NCBI GenBank assembly: GCA_029265355.1
Contig: JAJUJL010000012.1
Coordinates: 1-64,000 of the forward strand
From: Chloroflexota bacterium
GTDB taxonomy: Bacteria; Chloroflexota; Anaerolineae; Anaerolineales; UBA4823
Direction: 5' to 3'
Length of the DNA stretch: 64,000 nucleotides
Shown here: positions 50,351-58,433 of the stretch, piece after piece
How the letters are laid out: every line of letters begins with the position of its first letter
Position numbering within the stretch: position 1 is the stretch's first letter
Program-made: the position numbers and the translations under genes
Notes under the pieces: model-generated
The model's input: only the letters and a program-made list of their open reading frames with translations
Database searches by the model: none
Told to the model about the DNA's origin: nothing

Positions 50351-52909
50351 ATGAGCATCGACACGCAAGGCAAATTCTACCTGGGCGAAATCTTCGATCC
50401 CCAGGCTGGCAAGCGCAGCGGGCAACCACTGCTGTACGACCCTGAAGACCTCACCACGCACGCGGTGGTGGTGGGTATGACCGGTTCTGGAAAGACCGGC
50501 CTGTGCGTCGATTTGCTGGAGGAGGCCGCCTTAAACGGTTTCCCGGCGTTGATGATCGACCCCAAGGGTGACATCACCAACATGCTGCTGCATTTCCCCG
50601 ATTTGCTGCCGCAGGATTTTCAGCCCTGGGTGAATGCCGACCAGGCTCGCCGGGAGGGTAAGAGCCTGGAGCAGGCCGCGCAGGACACCGCTGCACTTTG
50701 GCGCAATGGCCTGGCGGATTGGGGTATCGATGCGCAGCGCCTGCGCGCGCTGAAGAGCAGCGCCGAATTTGCGGTGTATACCCCTGGCTCGGACGCCGGC
50801 ATTCCGGTCAGTATCCTGTCATCGCTCAAAGCGCCCGAGATTCCCTGGGAAGGCAATCGCGAGGTACTGCGCGAAAAAATCTCTGGCACGGTAACTGCTC
50901 TCCTGGGGCTGGTGGGCCTGACCGATCTGGACCCCGTGCGCTCGCGCGAGCACATCCTGGTGTCGAATATCTTCGAACATGCCTGGAGTCGCGGCGCGGA
51001 TCTGGACTTGAGCGAGTTGATCCTGCAGACGCAGACGCCGCCCTTTACCAGGCTGGGTGTGTTTGATGTCAACACTTTCTTCCCCGAGAAAGATCGCTTT
51101 GCCCTGGCGATGCTCTTGAACAATATCCTGGCGGCGCCAGCTTTCCAAACCTGGATCGAAGGTCAGCCGCTGGATATCCCCACTTTGCTGTATACCAAAG
51201 ATGGCCGGCCGCGCCATTGCGTTTTTTATATTGCGCATCTCACCGATGCCGAGCGAATGTTCTTTGTCACGCTGTTGTACTCGGCGGTCGAAACCTGGAT
51301 GCGTTCACAGAAAGGCACCACAACCCTGCGCGCCTTGCTGTATTTCGATGAAATCTTTGGCTACCTGCCGCCAATAGGCAATCCTCCTTCCAAAGAAGGC
51401 ATGCTGCGCATGCTCAAGCAAGCGCGCGCGTTTGGCGTGGGACAGGTGCTGGTCACCCAGAACCCGGTGGACGTGGATTACAAGGCGCTGTCCAATGCGG
51501 GCACGTGGTTCATTGGTAAGTTGCAGACGGATCAGGATAAGCAGCGCCTGTTGGACGGTCTGGAAAGTGCGACAGGCGGCGGCATGGACCGCCGTGAATA
51601 CGACCGCCTGATCTCAGCGCTGGGCAAACGCGTCTTCTTGCTGCATAACGTGCATGAAAAACGCCCACAGCTCTTCCAAACCCGCTGGGCGATGAACTAC
51701 CTGGCCGGACCGCTGACGCGCAACCAGATTCCGCAGCTCAATGCGTTGGTGGGCGCTGGCTTGCCGGCAGCTCAGCCTGCGGTTGCCCCCACGCCGCCAG
51801 GCGCAGTAGGCGCAGCGCCGCTCGGCGCTCCACAGCCCGCCGTTCCGGATACACAGCCTATTCGCACAAAGCCAGCGCCGGCAGAGAAGCCCGAGACCGA
51901 GCTGGGCTCCACCACCCGGCCGGCCCTGCCAGCGGGCATCGCTGAATACTTTTTGCCCAATAACCTGACCTTCACCCAGGCGTTCCAGGCTGCCGGGCGC
52001 AGCTATCCCAATGAAGCGCTCAGCCTGGGATTGGTCTATCGACCAGTTCTTCTGGCTCAAGCCGAAGTGCGCTATTTCAACAGGAAATACAACCTGGACA
52101 GCCTGCAAAAAGTGACTGCCCTGGTGCCCGACCCGGATCGAAGAGGCGTTGTGCGCTGGGAAGATTACCCTGGCGAAGCGATTGATCTGCGCAGCCTGGA
52201 TTCGGCTCCCGACCCCCGGGCGCGCTTCCAAGCCCCCCAAACTCCGCTGAATGACGCCAGGCTGGTTGCTGCCATGCAGCGCGATTTCCAGGACTGGGTT
52301 TACCGCTCGGCACGTGTGACGGTGCGCGCCAATGAGAGTCTGAAGGTCTATGCAGGCCCAGAAGTCGGCCAGGCCGAATTCCGCAGCCTGTGCGCCGATG
52401 CGGCGCGCCAGCAGCGCGATAGCGAAGCTGCCAAAATCGCCGATGGTTATGATCGCAAGCTGTTGCGCTTGCAGCAACAGCTTGAGCGCGAGGAACGCGA
52501 GCTGCGCGAAGACGAGTCCGAACTCTCTCAGCGCAAGATGGAAGAATGGGGTACCCACGCCGAAAATGTGCTTGGTTTGTTCGGCAAGCGGCGCAGCACG
52601 CGCAAGATATCCACTTCGCTCTCCAAGCGGCGCATGACCGAGCAGGCCAAGGCGGATGTCGAGGAATCGCTGGACGCTATCGCCAGCTTCAAGAAAGAGA
52701 TCGCTGCCCTGGAGAAAGAAAAGGCGCAGGCGCTGGAAGACGTGAATCGCCGCTGGAGCGAGGTGGTCAACGATATCCGCGAGCTGACCATCACGCCGCT
52801 TAAGAAAGATGTGCTGGTGGAGTTGTTCGGCGTTGCCTGGATGCCCTTCCATGTGATTCGATCAGGCGGTGAAACTTTCGAACTTCCCGGATACGGCAAA
52901 GCCGTCTGA
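50351..52909 (+). CDS. HerA-like ATPase with C-terminal coiled coil
   Basis: The 852-residue protein has Walker A GMTGSGKT (42-49), IDPKGDITN after strand 2, and Walker B ALLYFDEIFGYLPP near 330, followed by RMLKQARAFGVGQVLVTQNP, the sensor region of HerA/FtsK-type motors. A Pro/Ala-rich linker (about 475-530) leads to a second part with a long charged coiled coil (about 690-815, LLRLQQQLEREERELREDE). Family members (DUF87/DUF853) are motors that translocate DNA or act at membranes; the linker and coiled coil suggest a scaffold. It follows the PLD-like gene closely, which could mean a nuclease-ATPase pair. Confidence 0.82.
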   Translation: MSIDTQGKFYLGEIFDPQAGKRSGQPLLYDPEDLTTHAVVVGMTGSGKTGLCVDLLEEAALNGFPALMIDPKGDITNMLLHFPDLLPQDFQPWVNADQARREGKSLEQAAQDTAALWRNGLADWGIDAQRLRALKSSAEFAVYTPGSDAGIPVSILSSLKAPEIPWEGNREVLREKISGTVTALLGLVGLTDLDPVRSREHILVSNIFEHAWSRGADLDLSELILQTQTPPFTRLGVFDVNTFFPEKDRFALAMLLNNILAAPAFQTWIEGQPLDIPTLLYTKDGRPRHCVFYIAHLTDAERMFFVTLLYSAVETWMRSQKGTTTLRALLYFDEIFGYLPPIGNPPSKEGMLRMLKQARAFGVGQVLVTQNPVDVDYKALSNAGTWFIGKLQTDQDKQRLLDGLESATGGGMDRREYDRLISALGKRVFLLHNVHEKRPQLFQTRWAMNYLAGPLTRNQIPQLNALVGAGLPAAQPAVAPTPPGAVGAAPLGAPQPAVPDTQPIRTKPAPAEKPETELGSTTRPALPAGIAEYFLPNNLTFTQAFQAAGRSYPNEALSLGLVYRPVLLAQAEVRYFNRKYNLDSLQKVTALVPDPDRRGVVRWEDYPGEAIDLRSLDSAPDPRARFQAPQTPLNDARLVAAMQRDFQDWVYRSARVTVRANESLKVYAGPEVGQAEFRSLCADAARQQRDSEAAKIADGYDRKLLRLQQQLEREERELREDESELSQRKMEEWGTHAENVLGLFGKRRSTRKISTSLSKRRMTEQAKADVEESLDAIASFKKEIAALEKEKAQALEDVNRRWSEVVNDIRELTITPLKKDVLVELFGVAWMPFHVIRSGGETFELPGYGKAV

Positions 52910-52925
52910 GAGGATGCTGCTAACC

Positions 52926-53093
52926 ATGAAAGAAAAGCGCACACTCTGCAAGCTTGAAGAGGCAGGCTTTATCAAAGATTCGTTGGATGATTACATCAAG
53001 CTGGTGCGCAAGGGCAAATTTGTCTGCCGGCGCTGTGGTCGCGTGGCGCGCAAGAAACGCAACCTGTGCAAACCGATGAAAATGGGCGCTTAA
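52926..53093 (+). CDS. Small cysteine-rich protein, probable zinc ribbon
   Basis: The 55-residue protein starts at the ATG at 52926, 16 bases after the ATPase stop. The pattern [15 protein letters not shown] gives Cys-x2-Cys and a third cysteine near the C-terminus, with an additional cysteine near position 8, suitable for one zinc ion. It is very basic. I know no function. It is followed two bases later by the next gene, so it belongs to a small operon. Confidence 0.65.
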   Translation: MKEKRTLCKLEEAGFIKDSLDDYIKLVRKGKFVCRRCGRVARKKRNLCKPMKMGA

Positions 53094-53094
53094 G

Positions 53095-53610
53095 ATGGCG
53101 GTTGAAGACCGACTGAATGAGATTGGAGTCCTGAAACGACGGGAGATCGAGGCGCGCATCCTGGCGCCTCTGCTGGAGGCCCTGGGAGAAGAATTCGACC
53201 GCCCGAGAGTCCTGGAAATCGCCCGTCAGGTCATCCTGCAGGTTGCCACCCAACAGGGCCAGCAACTGGCCGTCCAGATTGGCGGCTGCAGCCTGGCGCA
53301 TTTTGCCGCCTCGCTGGAAGCCTGGAAGCGAGACGGCGCGCTGCAGATCGAGGTTCAGGAACAAAGCGAACAGACTTTTGCCTTCCACGTGACGCGTTGC
53401 CAGTACGCGGAGATGTACCAAAAGTTGGGAATTCCTGAGTTGGGGGTGTTGCTGTCTTGCAACCGCGATGCCGCCTTGATACAGGGTTTCAACCCGCAGA
53501 TAATCTTGACCCGCACGCAAACTATCATGCAGGGAGCACCCTTTTGTGATTTTCACTACCGATTGAGGGAGCACATCGCATCGCAGCCCGCTGCCCATCA
53601 GGGAGCTTAG
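53095..53610 (+). CDS. L-2-amino-thiazoline-4-carboxylate hydrolase-like protein
   Basis: The 171 residues resemble the ATC_hydrolase family (PF14196 as I remember it): [53 protein letters not shown] (outlined), including the invariant NP, RT, GA and CDF/HY pieces. The family's named member opens the thiazoline ring on the route from L-ATC to L-cysteine in Pseudomonas; most homologues are uncharacterised and occur in anaerobes. A link to cysteine metabolism is possible because of the operon at 39-43 kb, but the neighbours here give no support. Confidence 0.78.
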   Translation: MAVEDRLNEIGVLKRREIEARILAPLLEALGEEFDRPRVLEIARQVILQVATQQGQQLAVQIGGCSLAHFAASLEAWKRDGALQIEVQEQSEQTFAFHVTRCQYAEMYQKLGIPELGVLLSCNRDAALIQGFNPQIILTRTQTIMQGAPFCDFHYRLREHIASQPAAHQGA

Positions 53611-53611
53611 C

Positions 53612-54121
53612 ATGAAAACACTGTTGATTATGCGCCACGCCAAGTCCAGTTGGGATGATCCCAAGCTGGATGATCATGATCGACCTTTGAATAAGCGCGG
53701 AAAGCACGATGCGCCGCGCATGGGCGACCTGCTCCGCGCCGAGAACTTGCTGCCGGATCTGGTGTTGAGTTCCACGGCTTTACGGGCGCGGCGCACTGCC
53801 GAGCTGGTGGTTCAAAGCAGCGGTTACAGCGGCGAGATACGCCTGCGACGCGATCTATATGCAGCAGAAGCCGAGACATACCTGTCTGTGTTGAAGCAGT
53901 TACCCGACGATTGCCAGCGAGTTCTGTTGATCGGCCATAACCCTGGGTTGGAAAACCTGTTGGGCTTGCTGTGCGACGTCTGGGAGCGCCTTCCAACTGC
54001 TGCGCTGGCGGTCGTTTCGCTGCCCCTGGAAAGCTGGAAAGAGCTGCAGACTAAACCGCAGGGCACTCTGCTGCACATCTGGCGGCCAAAAGAAGTACCC
54101 AACTTGGGCTCATCAAAGTGA
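53612..54121 (+). CDS. SixA-type phosphohistidine phosphatase
   Basis: The 169-residue protein is a branch 1 histidine phosphatase with the minimal SixA form: MRHAKSSW (Arg8, His9), LVLSSTALRARRTAEL with the second arginine, and LIGHNPGLENL with the second histidine. SixA removes phosphate from phosphohistidine on signalling proteins. It lies two bases after the previous gene. The next feature downstream is the promoter of the FMN-controlled operon. Confidence 0.9.
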   Translation: MKTLLIMRHAKSSWDDPKLDDHDRPLNKRGKHDAPRMGDLLRAENLLPDLVLSSTALRARRTAELVVQSSGYSGEIRLRRDLYAAEAETYLSVLKQLPDDCQRVLLIGHNPGLENLLGLLCDVWERLPTAALAVVSLPLESWKELQTKPQGTLLHIWRPKEVPNLGSSK

Positions 54122-54143
54122 TCGCCTCGAAATCTTCTGAGAA

Positions 54144-54172
54144 TTGACCGCCAGCCGCAGGCGGGTTATAAT
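54144..54172 (+). promoter_or_regulatory. Promoter of the riboflavin-transport operon
   Basis: TTGACC (54144-54149) and TATAAT (54167-54172) are 17 bases apart, an almost ideal promoter. The expected start near 54179 lies about 15 bases before the riboswitch. Confidence 0.8.
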
Positions 54173-54193
54173 TTATTTCACAATATCATAATA

Positions 54194-54340
54194 CCTTCGG
54201 GGCAGGGTGCGGTGTGTGTGTTGACGCTCCAATTCCCGACCGGCGGTAAAGCCCGCGAGCACAGGCCTGCCAGGGGGCAGGTTGCGTGCACGATCCGGTG
54301 AAACTCCGGGGCCGACGGTACAGTCCGGATGAAAGAAGGT
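54194..54340 (+). promoter_or_regulatory. FMN riboswitch (RFN element)
   Basis: The conserved blocks appear in order: CTTCGGGGCAGGGTG (P1/P2 start), AATTCCCGACCGGCGGT, AAAGCCCGCGAGC, GATCCGGTGAAACTCCGG, GGCCGACGGTACAGTCCGGA and GAAAGAAGG, which closes P1 with CCTTC at the start. It binds flavin mononucleotide and usually switches off riboflavin synthesis or uptake. A hairpin CCTGGCG..GGGTT / AACCC..CGCCAGG (54362-54411) and two terminators follow, so control is by transcription termination. Confidence 0.95.
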
Positions 54341-54432
54341 TAGTCGTGACCGGTTAACGCGCCTGGCGCGAGCGGGTTTAGATCCCAAAGTCACCTTGAA
54401 CCCACGCCAGGTATGGCGCGGTCGCTGATGCC

Positions 54433-54463
54433 CCGAAAACCTGCGGGTTTTCGGTTTTTATTT
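54433..54463 (+). terminator. First terminator of the FMN riboswitch
   Basis: CCGAAAACC (54433-54441) pairs with GGTTTTCGG (54446-54454), followed by TTTTTATTT. Confidence 0.85.
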
Positions 54464-54502
54464 CAGCGGGTCTCTGGTCGCGGCGCGATAATGGCCTCTC
54501 TC

Positions 54503-54535
54503 GCCCCGAAAACTTTTATTTTCGGGGCTTTTATT
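54503..54535 (+). terminator. Second terminator in tandem
   Basis: GCCCCGAAAA (54503-54512) pairs perfectly with TTTTCGGGGC (54519-54528), six-base loop, followed by TTTTATT. It resembles the first terminator and makes leak-through very low. Confidence 0.85.
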
Positions 54536-54593
54536 GTGCAACAGGGAGCGTACGGTTCGCTCTGTGGCGCTTTGCGAGTCGGGTAAGCAGGCT

Positions 54594-55418
54594 ATGACAA
54601 TCAACAAAAAGTTGGATTGGACGCGGCAATTGAGGATGGCTTTGCCGCGCTACTCGGTGATACTGGTTTTGTCGGCCGGTTTGCTGGTGTGGCAGCTTGT
54701 CGCCGGGTGGAGTGGCCTACCGCCGTTCATCTTGCCCTCTCCGCTCCAGGTGTGGGGGCGCGCGGTTTTAGCGTGGGAAGATGGCAGCCTGCTGCGGCAC
54801 AGCCTGGTCACGCTTAGCGAAGTGCTGGCGGGCCTGGCGCTGGGGGTGGGTCTGGCGCTGGCTTTGGGTTACCTGCTGGCAAAATCGATCACCTTTGAGC
54901 GTGTGCTCTCGCCTTATATCATCGCCAGCCAGGCCATTCCCATCGTGGCGATTGCGCCGCTGCTGGTGATTTGGTTCGGGCCGGGCATGCTATCGAAAAT
55001 CTTGATCTGCGCCCTGATTGTTTTCTTTCCTGTCCTGGTGAACACCATCGTGGGCTTACGCTCTGTCCCGGAAGAGCTGCAAGAATTGATGCGCTCGCTG
55101 CGTTCCACCCGCTGGCAGATGATCCGCTACCTGGAGATCCCTTCAACGCTGCCCGTGTTCCTGGGCGGCCTGCGCATCGGCGCTACGCTGTCGGTGATCG
55201 GCGCAGTGGTGGGCGAGTTTGCAGGCGCGGACCGCGGCCTGGGCTTCTTGATCAGCGTGGGACGCGGCAGCTATGATACAGCCCTGGTGTTCGTGGCTGT
55301 ATTTACCTTGATTGGAATGGCGCTGGCGCTGTACGGCGTGGTGCTCTGGCTGGAGGCGCGCCTGCTTTCCTGGCGACAGCGTCCAGACCAACCGACACTC
55401 ATCCTTGGAGAAGAATGA
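54594..55418 (+). CDS. ribX: NitT/TauT-type ABC permease, probable riboflavin importer subunit
   Basis: The start at 54594 gives 274 residues; the ribosome site (AGCAGG) is weak, and an earlier in-frame ATG at 54534 lies inside the terminator tail. Six membrane segments and the family pattern FILPSPLQVWGRAV, TLSEVLAGLALGVGLALALG and the ATPase-contact loop RSLRSTRWQMIRYLEIPSTLPVFLGGLRIG (outlined) match SsuC/TauC/ThiX-type permeases. The FMN riboswitch upstream points to riboflavin or a precursor as substrate; Chloroflexi RibX was predicted in exactly this context. Confidence 0.85.
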   Translation: MTINKKLDWTRQLRMALPRYSVILVLSAGLLVWQLVAGWSGLPPFILPSPLQVWGRAVLAWEDGSLLRHSLVTLSEVLAGLALGVGLALALGYLLAKSITFERVLSPYIIASQAIPIVAIAPLLVIWFGPGMLSKILICALIVFFPVLVNTIVGLRSVPEELQELMRSLRSTRWQMIRYLEIPSTLPVFLGGLRIGATLSVIGAVVGEFAGADRGLGFLISVGRGSYDTALVFVAVFTLIGMALALYGVVLWLEARLLSWRQRPDQPTLILGEE

Positions 55419-56437
55419 TGACCAATCAGCACAAAATCTTAATCCTGACCCTGCTGGCGGCTGCGTTTGCGTTGAGCGCTTGCAGCGGTTCGCTCTCTGC
55501 TGCGAATGACAAGCCGACGCCTGTGATCACCACCGACCGGCCGCTGACCGCGGTGCGTTTGCCGATGGGCTATATCCCCAATGTCCAGTACGCGCCCCTG
55601 TACGTCGCCGCGGATAAAGGCTATTTTCGCCAGGCGGGTATCGAGATCGAGTTCGATTACAGCTTCGAGACCGACGGCGTGGCGCTGGTAGGCGCTAATA
55701 ATTTGCAATTTTCCCTGGTATCTGGCGAGCAGGTGTTGCTGGCGCGTGCCCAGGGCCTGCCTGTCGTCTATGTGATGGCCTGGTTTCACGATTACCCGGT
55801 GGCGGTGGTGGCAAAGTCGGAACAGGGCATCCGCACACCCCAGGACCTGGCAGGTAAGCGCATCGGCCTTCCCGGCTTGTTTGGCGCTAACTACGTCGGC
55901 TTGCGCGCCCTGTTGAGCGCAGCCGGTTTGGAAGAATCTCAGGTGACGCTGGATTCAATCGGTTTCAACCAGGTCGAGGCCCTGGCGGCAGATCAGGAGC
56001 AGGCTGTGGTTGGTTATGTAGCCAATGAGCCGATCCAACTGCGCGCCAAAGGCTACGCGGTGGATGTCATCCGGGTGGCGGATTATGTCAGCCTGGCCTC
56101 CAACGGTTTGCTGACCAATGAGACCACCCTGGCGCAAAATCCCGATCTCGTTCGAGGCATGATCCGTGCTTTCCTGCATGGTGTGGCGGATACGATTTCC
56201 GACCCCGGCCAGGCTTACGAGATCAGCAAGAAGTATGTCGAAGGTCTGGAGCAGGCTGATCGGGCGGTGCAGATGGAAGTGCTGATGACCTCTATCGAGT
56301 TCTGGAAATCCGACACACCGGGGCTATCGGATTCGGCAGCCTGGGAAAACATGCACACGGTGCTGCTCGACATGGGGCTTTTACCTCAGGCTTTGGATAT
56401 TTCCCAGGCGTTCACAAATCAGTTCGTTGAGCCTTGA
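55415..56437 (+). CDS. ribY: NMT1/THI5-like substrate-binding lipoprotein, probable riboflavin binder
   Basis: The 340-residue lipoprotein has a signal peptide ending LSAC (Cys23) and an NMT1 fold: VRLPMGYIPNVQYAPLYVAADKGYF, LVSGEQVLLARAQGLPVVYV, LAGKRIGLPGLFGANYVGLRALL and DQEQAVVGYVANEP. NMT1 homologues bind thiamine precursors, but the FMN riboswitch makes a flavin the likely ligand, as proposed for RibY of Chloroflexi. It overlaps the permease stop by four bases. Confidence 0.85.
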   Translation: MMTNQHKILILTLLAAAFALSACSGSLSAANDKPTPVITTDRPLTAVRLPMGYIPNVQYAPLYVAADKGYFRQAGIEIEFDYSFETDGVALVGANNLQFSLVSGEQVLLARAQGLPVVYVMAWFHDYPVAVVAKSEQGIRTPQDLAGKRIGLPGLFGANYVGLRALLSAAGLEESQVTLDSIGFNQVEALAADQEQAVVGYVANEPIQLRAKGYAVDVIRVADYVSLASNGLLTNETTLAQNPDLVRGMIRAFLHGVADTISDPGQAYEISKKYVEGLEQADRAVQMEVLMTSIEFWKSDTPGLSDSAAWENMHTVLLDMGLLPQALDISQAFTNQFVEP

Positions 56438-56446
56438 AATCCGGGT

Positions 56447-57253
56447 ATGGATACCGCTTTGCACGCAGACTTATCCGAACAAACTGCCAATCAGCGCACG
56501 CCGATCCTGGTAGTGCGCAATTTGAACGTAACCTTTGCGAATGACAACGGCGGTCTGCGGGCGCTGCAGGAGATCTCATTCTCTGTTTTCCAACAGGAAT
56601 TCGTGTGTGTCTTAGGACCTTCGGGCAGCGGTAAAAGCACTCTGCTGCGCTTGCTGGCAGGCCTGCTGGTGCCCAGCCAGGGCGAGCTGCTGTATTACGG
56701 CAAACCTCTTTCCGAGGCGCGCTATTCGGTTGGCTTCGTGTTCCAGCGCGCCAATCTGATGCCCTGGCGCACTGTGTTGCAGAACGTTTCCCTGCCCCTG
56801 GAACTGCAGCAGCTTCCCATAGCCACGGCTATCGCCCGAGCGCGAGAGATGTTGGAGCTGGTTGGCTTACAGAGTTTCGAAAGCGCCCTGCCGCGCGACC
56901 TTTCCGGCGGCATGGCGCAGCGCGTGGCCATCGCTCGCGCCCTGGTGCACGACCCCGACCTGCTGCTGATGGATGAACCCTTTGGCAGTTTGGACGCTTT
57001 GACGCGCGAGCGCATGGGCGCCGAGCTACTGCGCATCTGGCAGGCGCGCCGCAAGACAGTCATCATGGTGACCCATTCCATATCCGAAGCGCTATTCCTG
57101 GCAGATCGCGTGCTGGTGCTCAGCCATCGGCCGGGTCGCTTGCAGCTCGACCTACCGGTGAGCTTCGATCGCCCGCGTCAGGAAGACATCCGCTACTCGC
57201 CTGCCTTCGGTGAAATGGCGCGACGCTTGCGGCGCGCCATTGCCGGGCCGTGA
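56447..57253 (+). CDS. NitT/TauT-type ABC ATPase of the riboflavin importer
   Basis: The 268 residues contain Walker A GPSGSGKS (57-64), the Q-loop VGFVFQRANLMPWRTVLQNV, signature [19 protein letters not shown], Walker B LLLMDEPFGSLDALTRE and IMVTHSISEALFLADRVLVL. These match SsuB/TauB. It starts nine bases after the binding-protein gene and completes the importer; Chloroflexi RibXY loci often have such an ATPase. Confidence 0.9.
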   Translation: MDTALHADLSEQTANQRTPILVVRNLNVTFANDNGGLRALQEISFSVFQQEFVCVLGPSGSGKSTLLRLLAGLLVPSQGELLYYGKPLSEARYSVGFVFQRANLMPWRTVLQNVSLPLELQQLPIATAIARAREMLELVGLQSFESALPRDLSGGMAQRVAIARALVHDPDLLLMDEPFGSLDALTRERMGAELLRIWQARRKTVIMVTHSISEALFLADRVLVLSHRPGRLQLDLPVSFDRPRQEDIRYSPAFGEMARRLRRAIAGP

Positions 57254-57334
57254 GCCTTGGCCTACTGGGCTGTTGTCAAGAGGGCGAGGTGCGTGGTAAG
57301 ATGTACGGCGCGTATTCCATTTGGAGATGAAACG

Positions 57335-58288
57335 ATGAATCTGCCGCCAAATCGAAAAACCAGTCTCTTTGTGATTGTTTCTATGATTGCTATTTTCATC
57401 GCAGCGATCGCAGCGCCGGTGAAAGCGCAATCACCAATTACATTCAGCGCCCTGGAAGTGGATCTCTGGCCTGAGTATGATCGCCCAAGCGTGCTGGTGA
57501 TCTACCGCATCACCCTGGCTTCCACGGTCAGTCTGCCGGTAGATTTAAGTGTGCGCATCCCGGCAGTAGCGGGCGATCCACATGCCGTTGCTGTGCGTCA
57601 GCTCGATGGAGGGCTGTTCAGCGTGGCTTACGATCGCCAGGTGGCGGGAGAGTGGGCGGAGATTTCTTTCACTGCCACGATGCCAGAAGTGCAGATTGAG
57701 TATTACGACCCGCGCCTGACCATCCAGGGCGATGCACGCCAGTTCGAGTTCACCTGGCCTGGCGACTATGCTGTCGAGGCCATGACTATCCAGATCCAGC
57801 AACCTTTCGGCGCCACCGACCTGCGCACCTCCCCAGGGCTGGGTAGCGGTGTCGCCGGCCAGGATGGATTGGTGTATTACAATTCTCAGGTGGGGGCCAT
57901 GCCCGCCGAACAGACCTTTAATATCACGGTGAATTACAACAAATCTGGCAGCGGCTTGAGCGCTGAGAACCTGGTGGTGCAGCCCAGTGCTCCGGTTGAA
58001 GGCAGCAGCACAGACTGGCGCAATCAATTGATGTCTTTCCTTCCCTGGGGGCTGGCTGTGTTGGGTATTGTCTTGATTGTCGGCGGCGGTCTGTGGTACT
58101 GGCAATCGGGGAAACAAAAGGAGGAGCGCCCGCAGCCGCGCCGTCGGCGCCGGGGGTCTGCGGATGCGCCGGAGATGATGTCAGCGTCCCCCCCGGGCGG
58201 CGAGGTGTACTGTCACCAGTGCGGACGGCGCGCCAGTCCTGGAGACCGCTTCTGCCGGGCCTGCGGTACTAAATTGCGCATCGAGTAA
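57335..58288 (+). CDS. Secreted/membrane protein with C-terminal zinc ribbon
   Basis: The ATG at 57335 follows GGAGATG and gives 317 residues. A signal peptide (LFVIVSMIAIFIAAIAAPVKAQ, about 12-33) precedes an outer domain of about 220 residues rich in beta strands. A membrane helix follows (LPWGLAVLGIVLIVGGGLWYW, about 236-256), then a cytoplasmic tail with RRRRR and a zinc ribbon CHQCGRRASPGDRFCRACG. The outer domain has no family I recognise. Similar proteins are common in Anaerolineae. It is 81 bases after the transporter and probably separate. Confidence 0.75.
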   Translation: MNLPPNRKTSLFVIVSMIAIFIAAIAAPVKAQSPITFSALEVDLWPEYDRPSVLVIYRITLASTVSLPVDLSVRIPAVAGDPHAVAVRQLDGGLFSVAYDRQVAGEWAEISFTATMPEVQIEYYDPRLTIQGDARQFEFTWPGDYAVEAMTIQIQQPFGATDLRTSPGLGSGVAGQDGLVYYNSQVGAMPAEQTFNITVNYNKSGSGLSAENLVVQPSAPVEGSSTDWRNQLMSFLPWGLAVLGIVLIVGGGLWYWQSGKQKEERPQPRRRRRGSADAPEMMSASPPGGEVYCHQCGRRASPGDRFCRACGTKLRIE

Positions 58289-58350
58289 TTTGCGATAACC
58301 TGTGTGTCATCGGCGATCGATTTGCTGGTGACGCCCATTAATAAAAAGGC

Positions 58351-58389
58351 TGGTCTCCTGGCAAGTATTCGCCAGGAGACCATTTTTTT
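58351..58389. terminator. Bidirectional Rho-independent terminator
   Basis: TGGTCTCCTGGC (58351-58362) pairs perfectly with GCCAGGAGACCA (58371-58382), followed by seven T on the plus strand; on the minus strand the exit side reads CCTTTTTAT. It serves both the zinc-ribbon gene and the convergent decahaem gene. Confidence 0.92.
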
Positions 58390-58433
58390 GTTGCAGCTCA
58401 GCCTGGAAAAACGACTGGGCTATTTCCAGAAAA

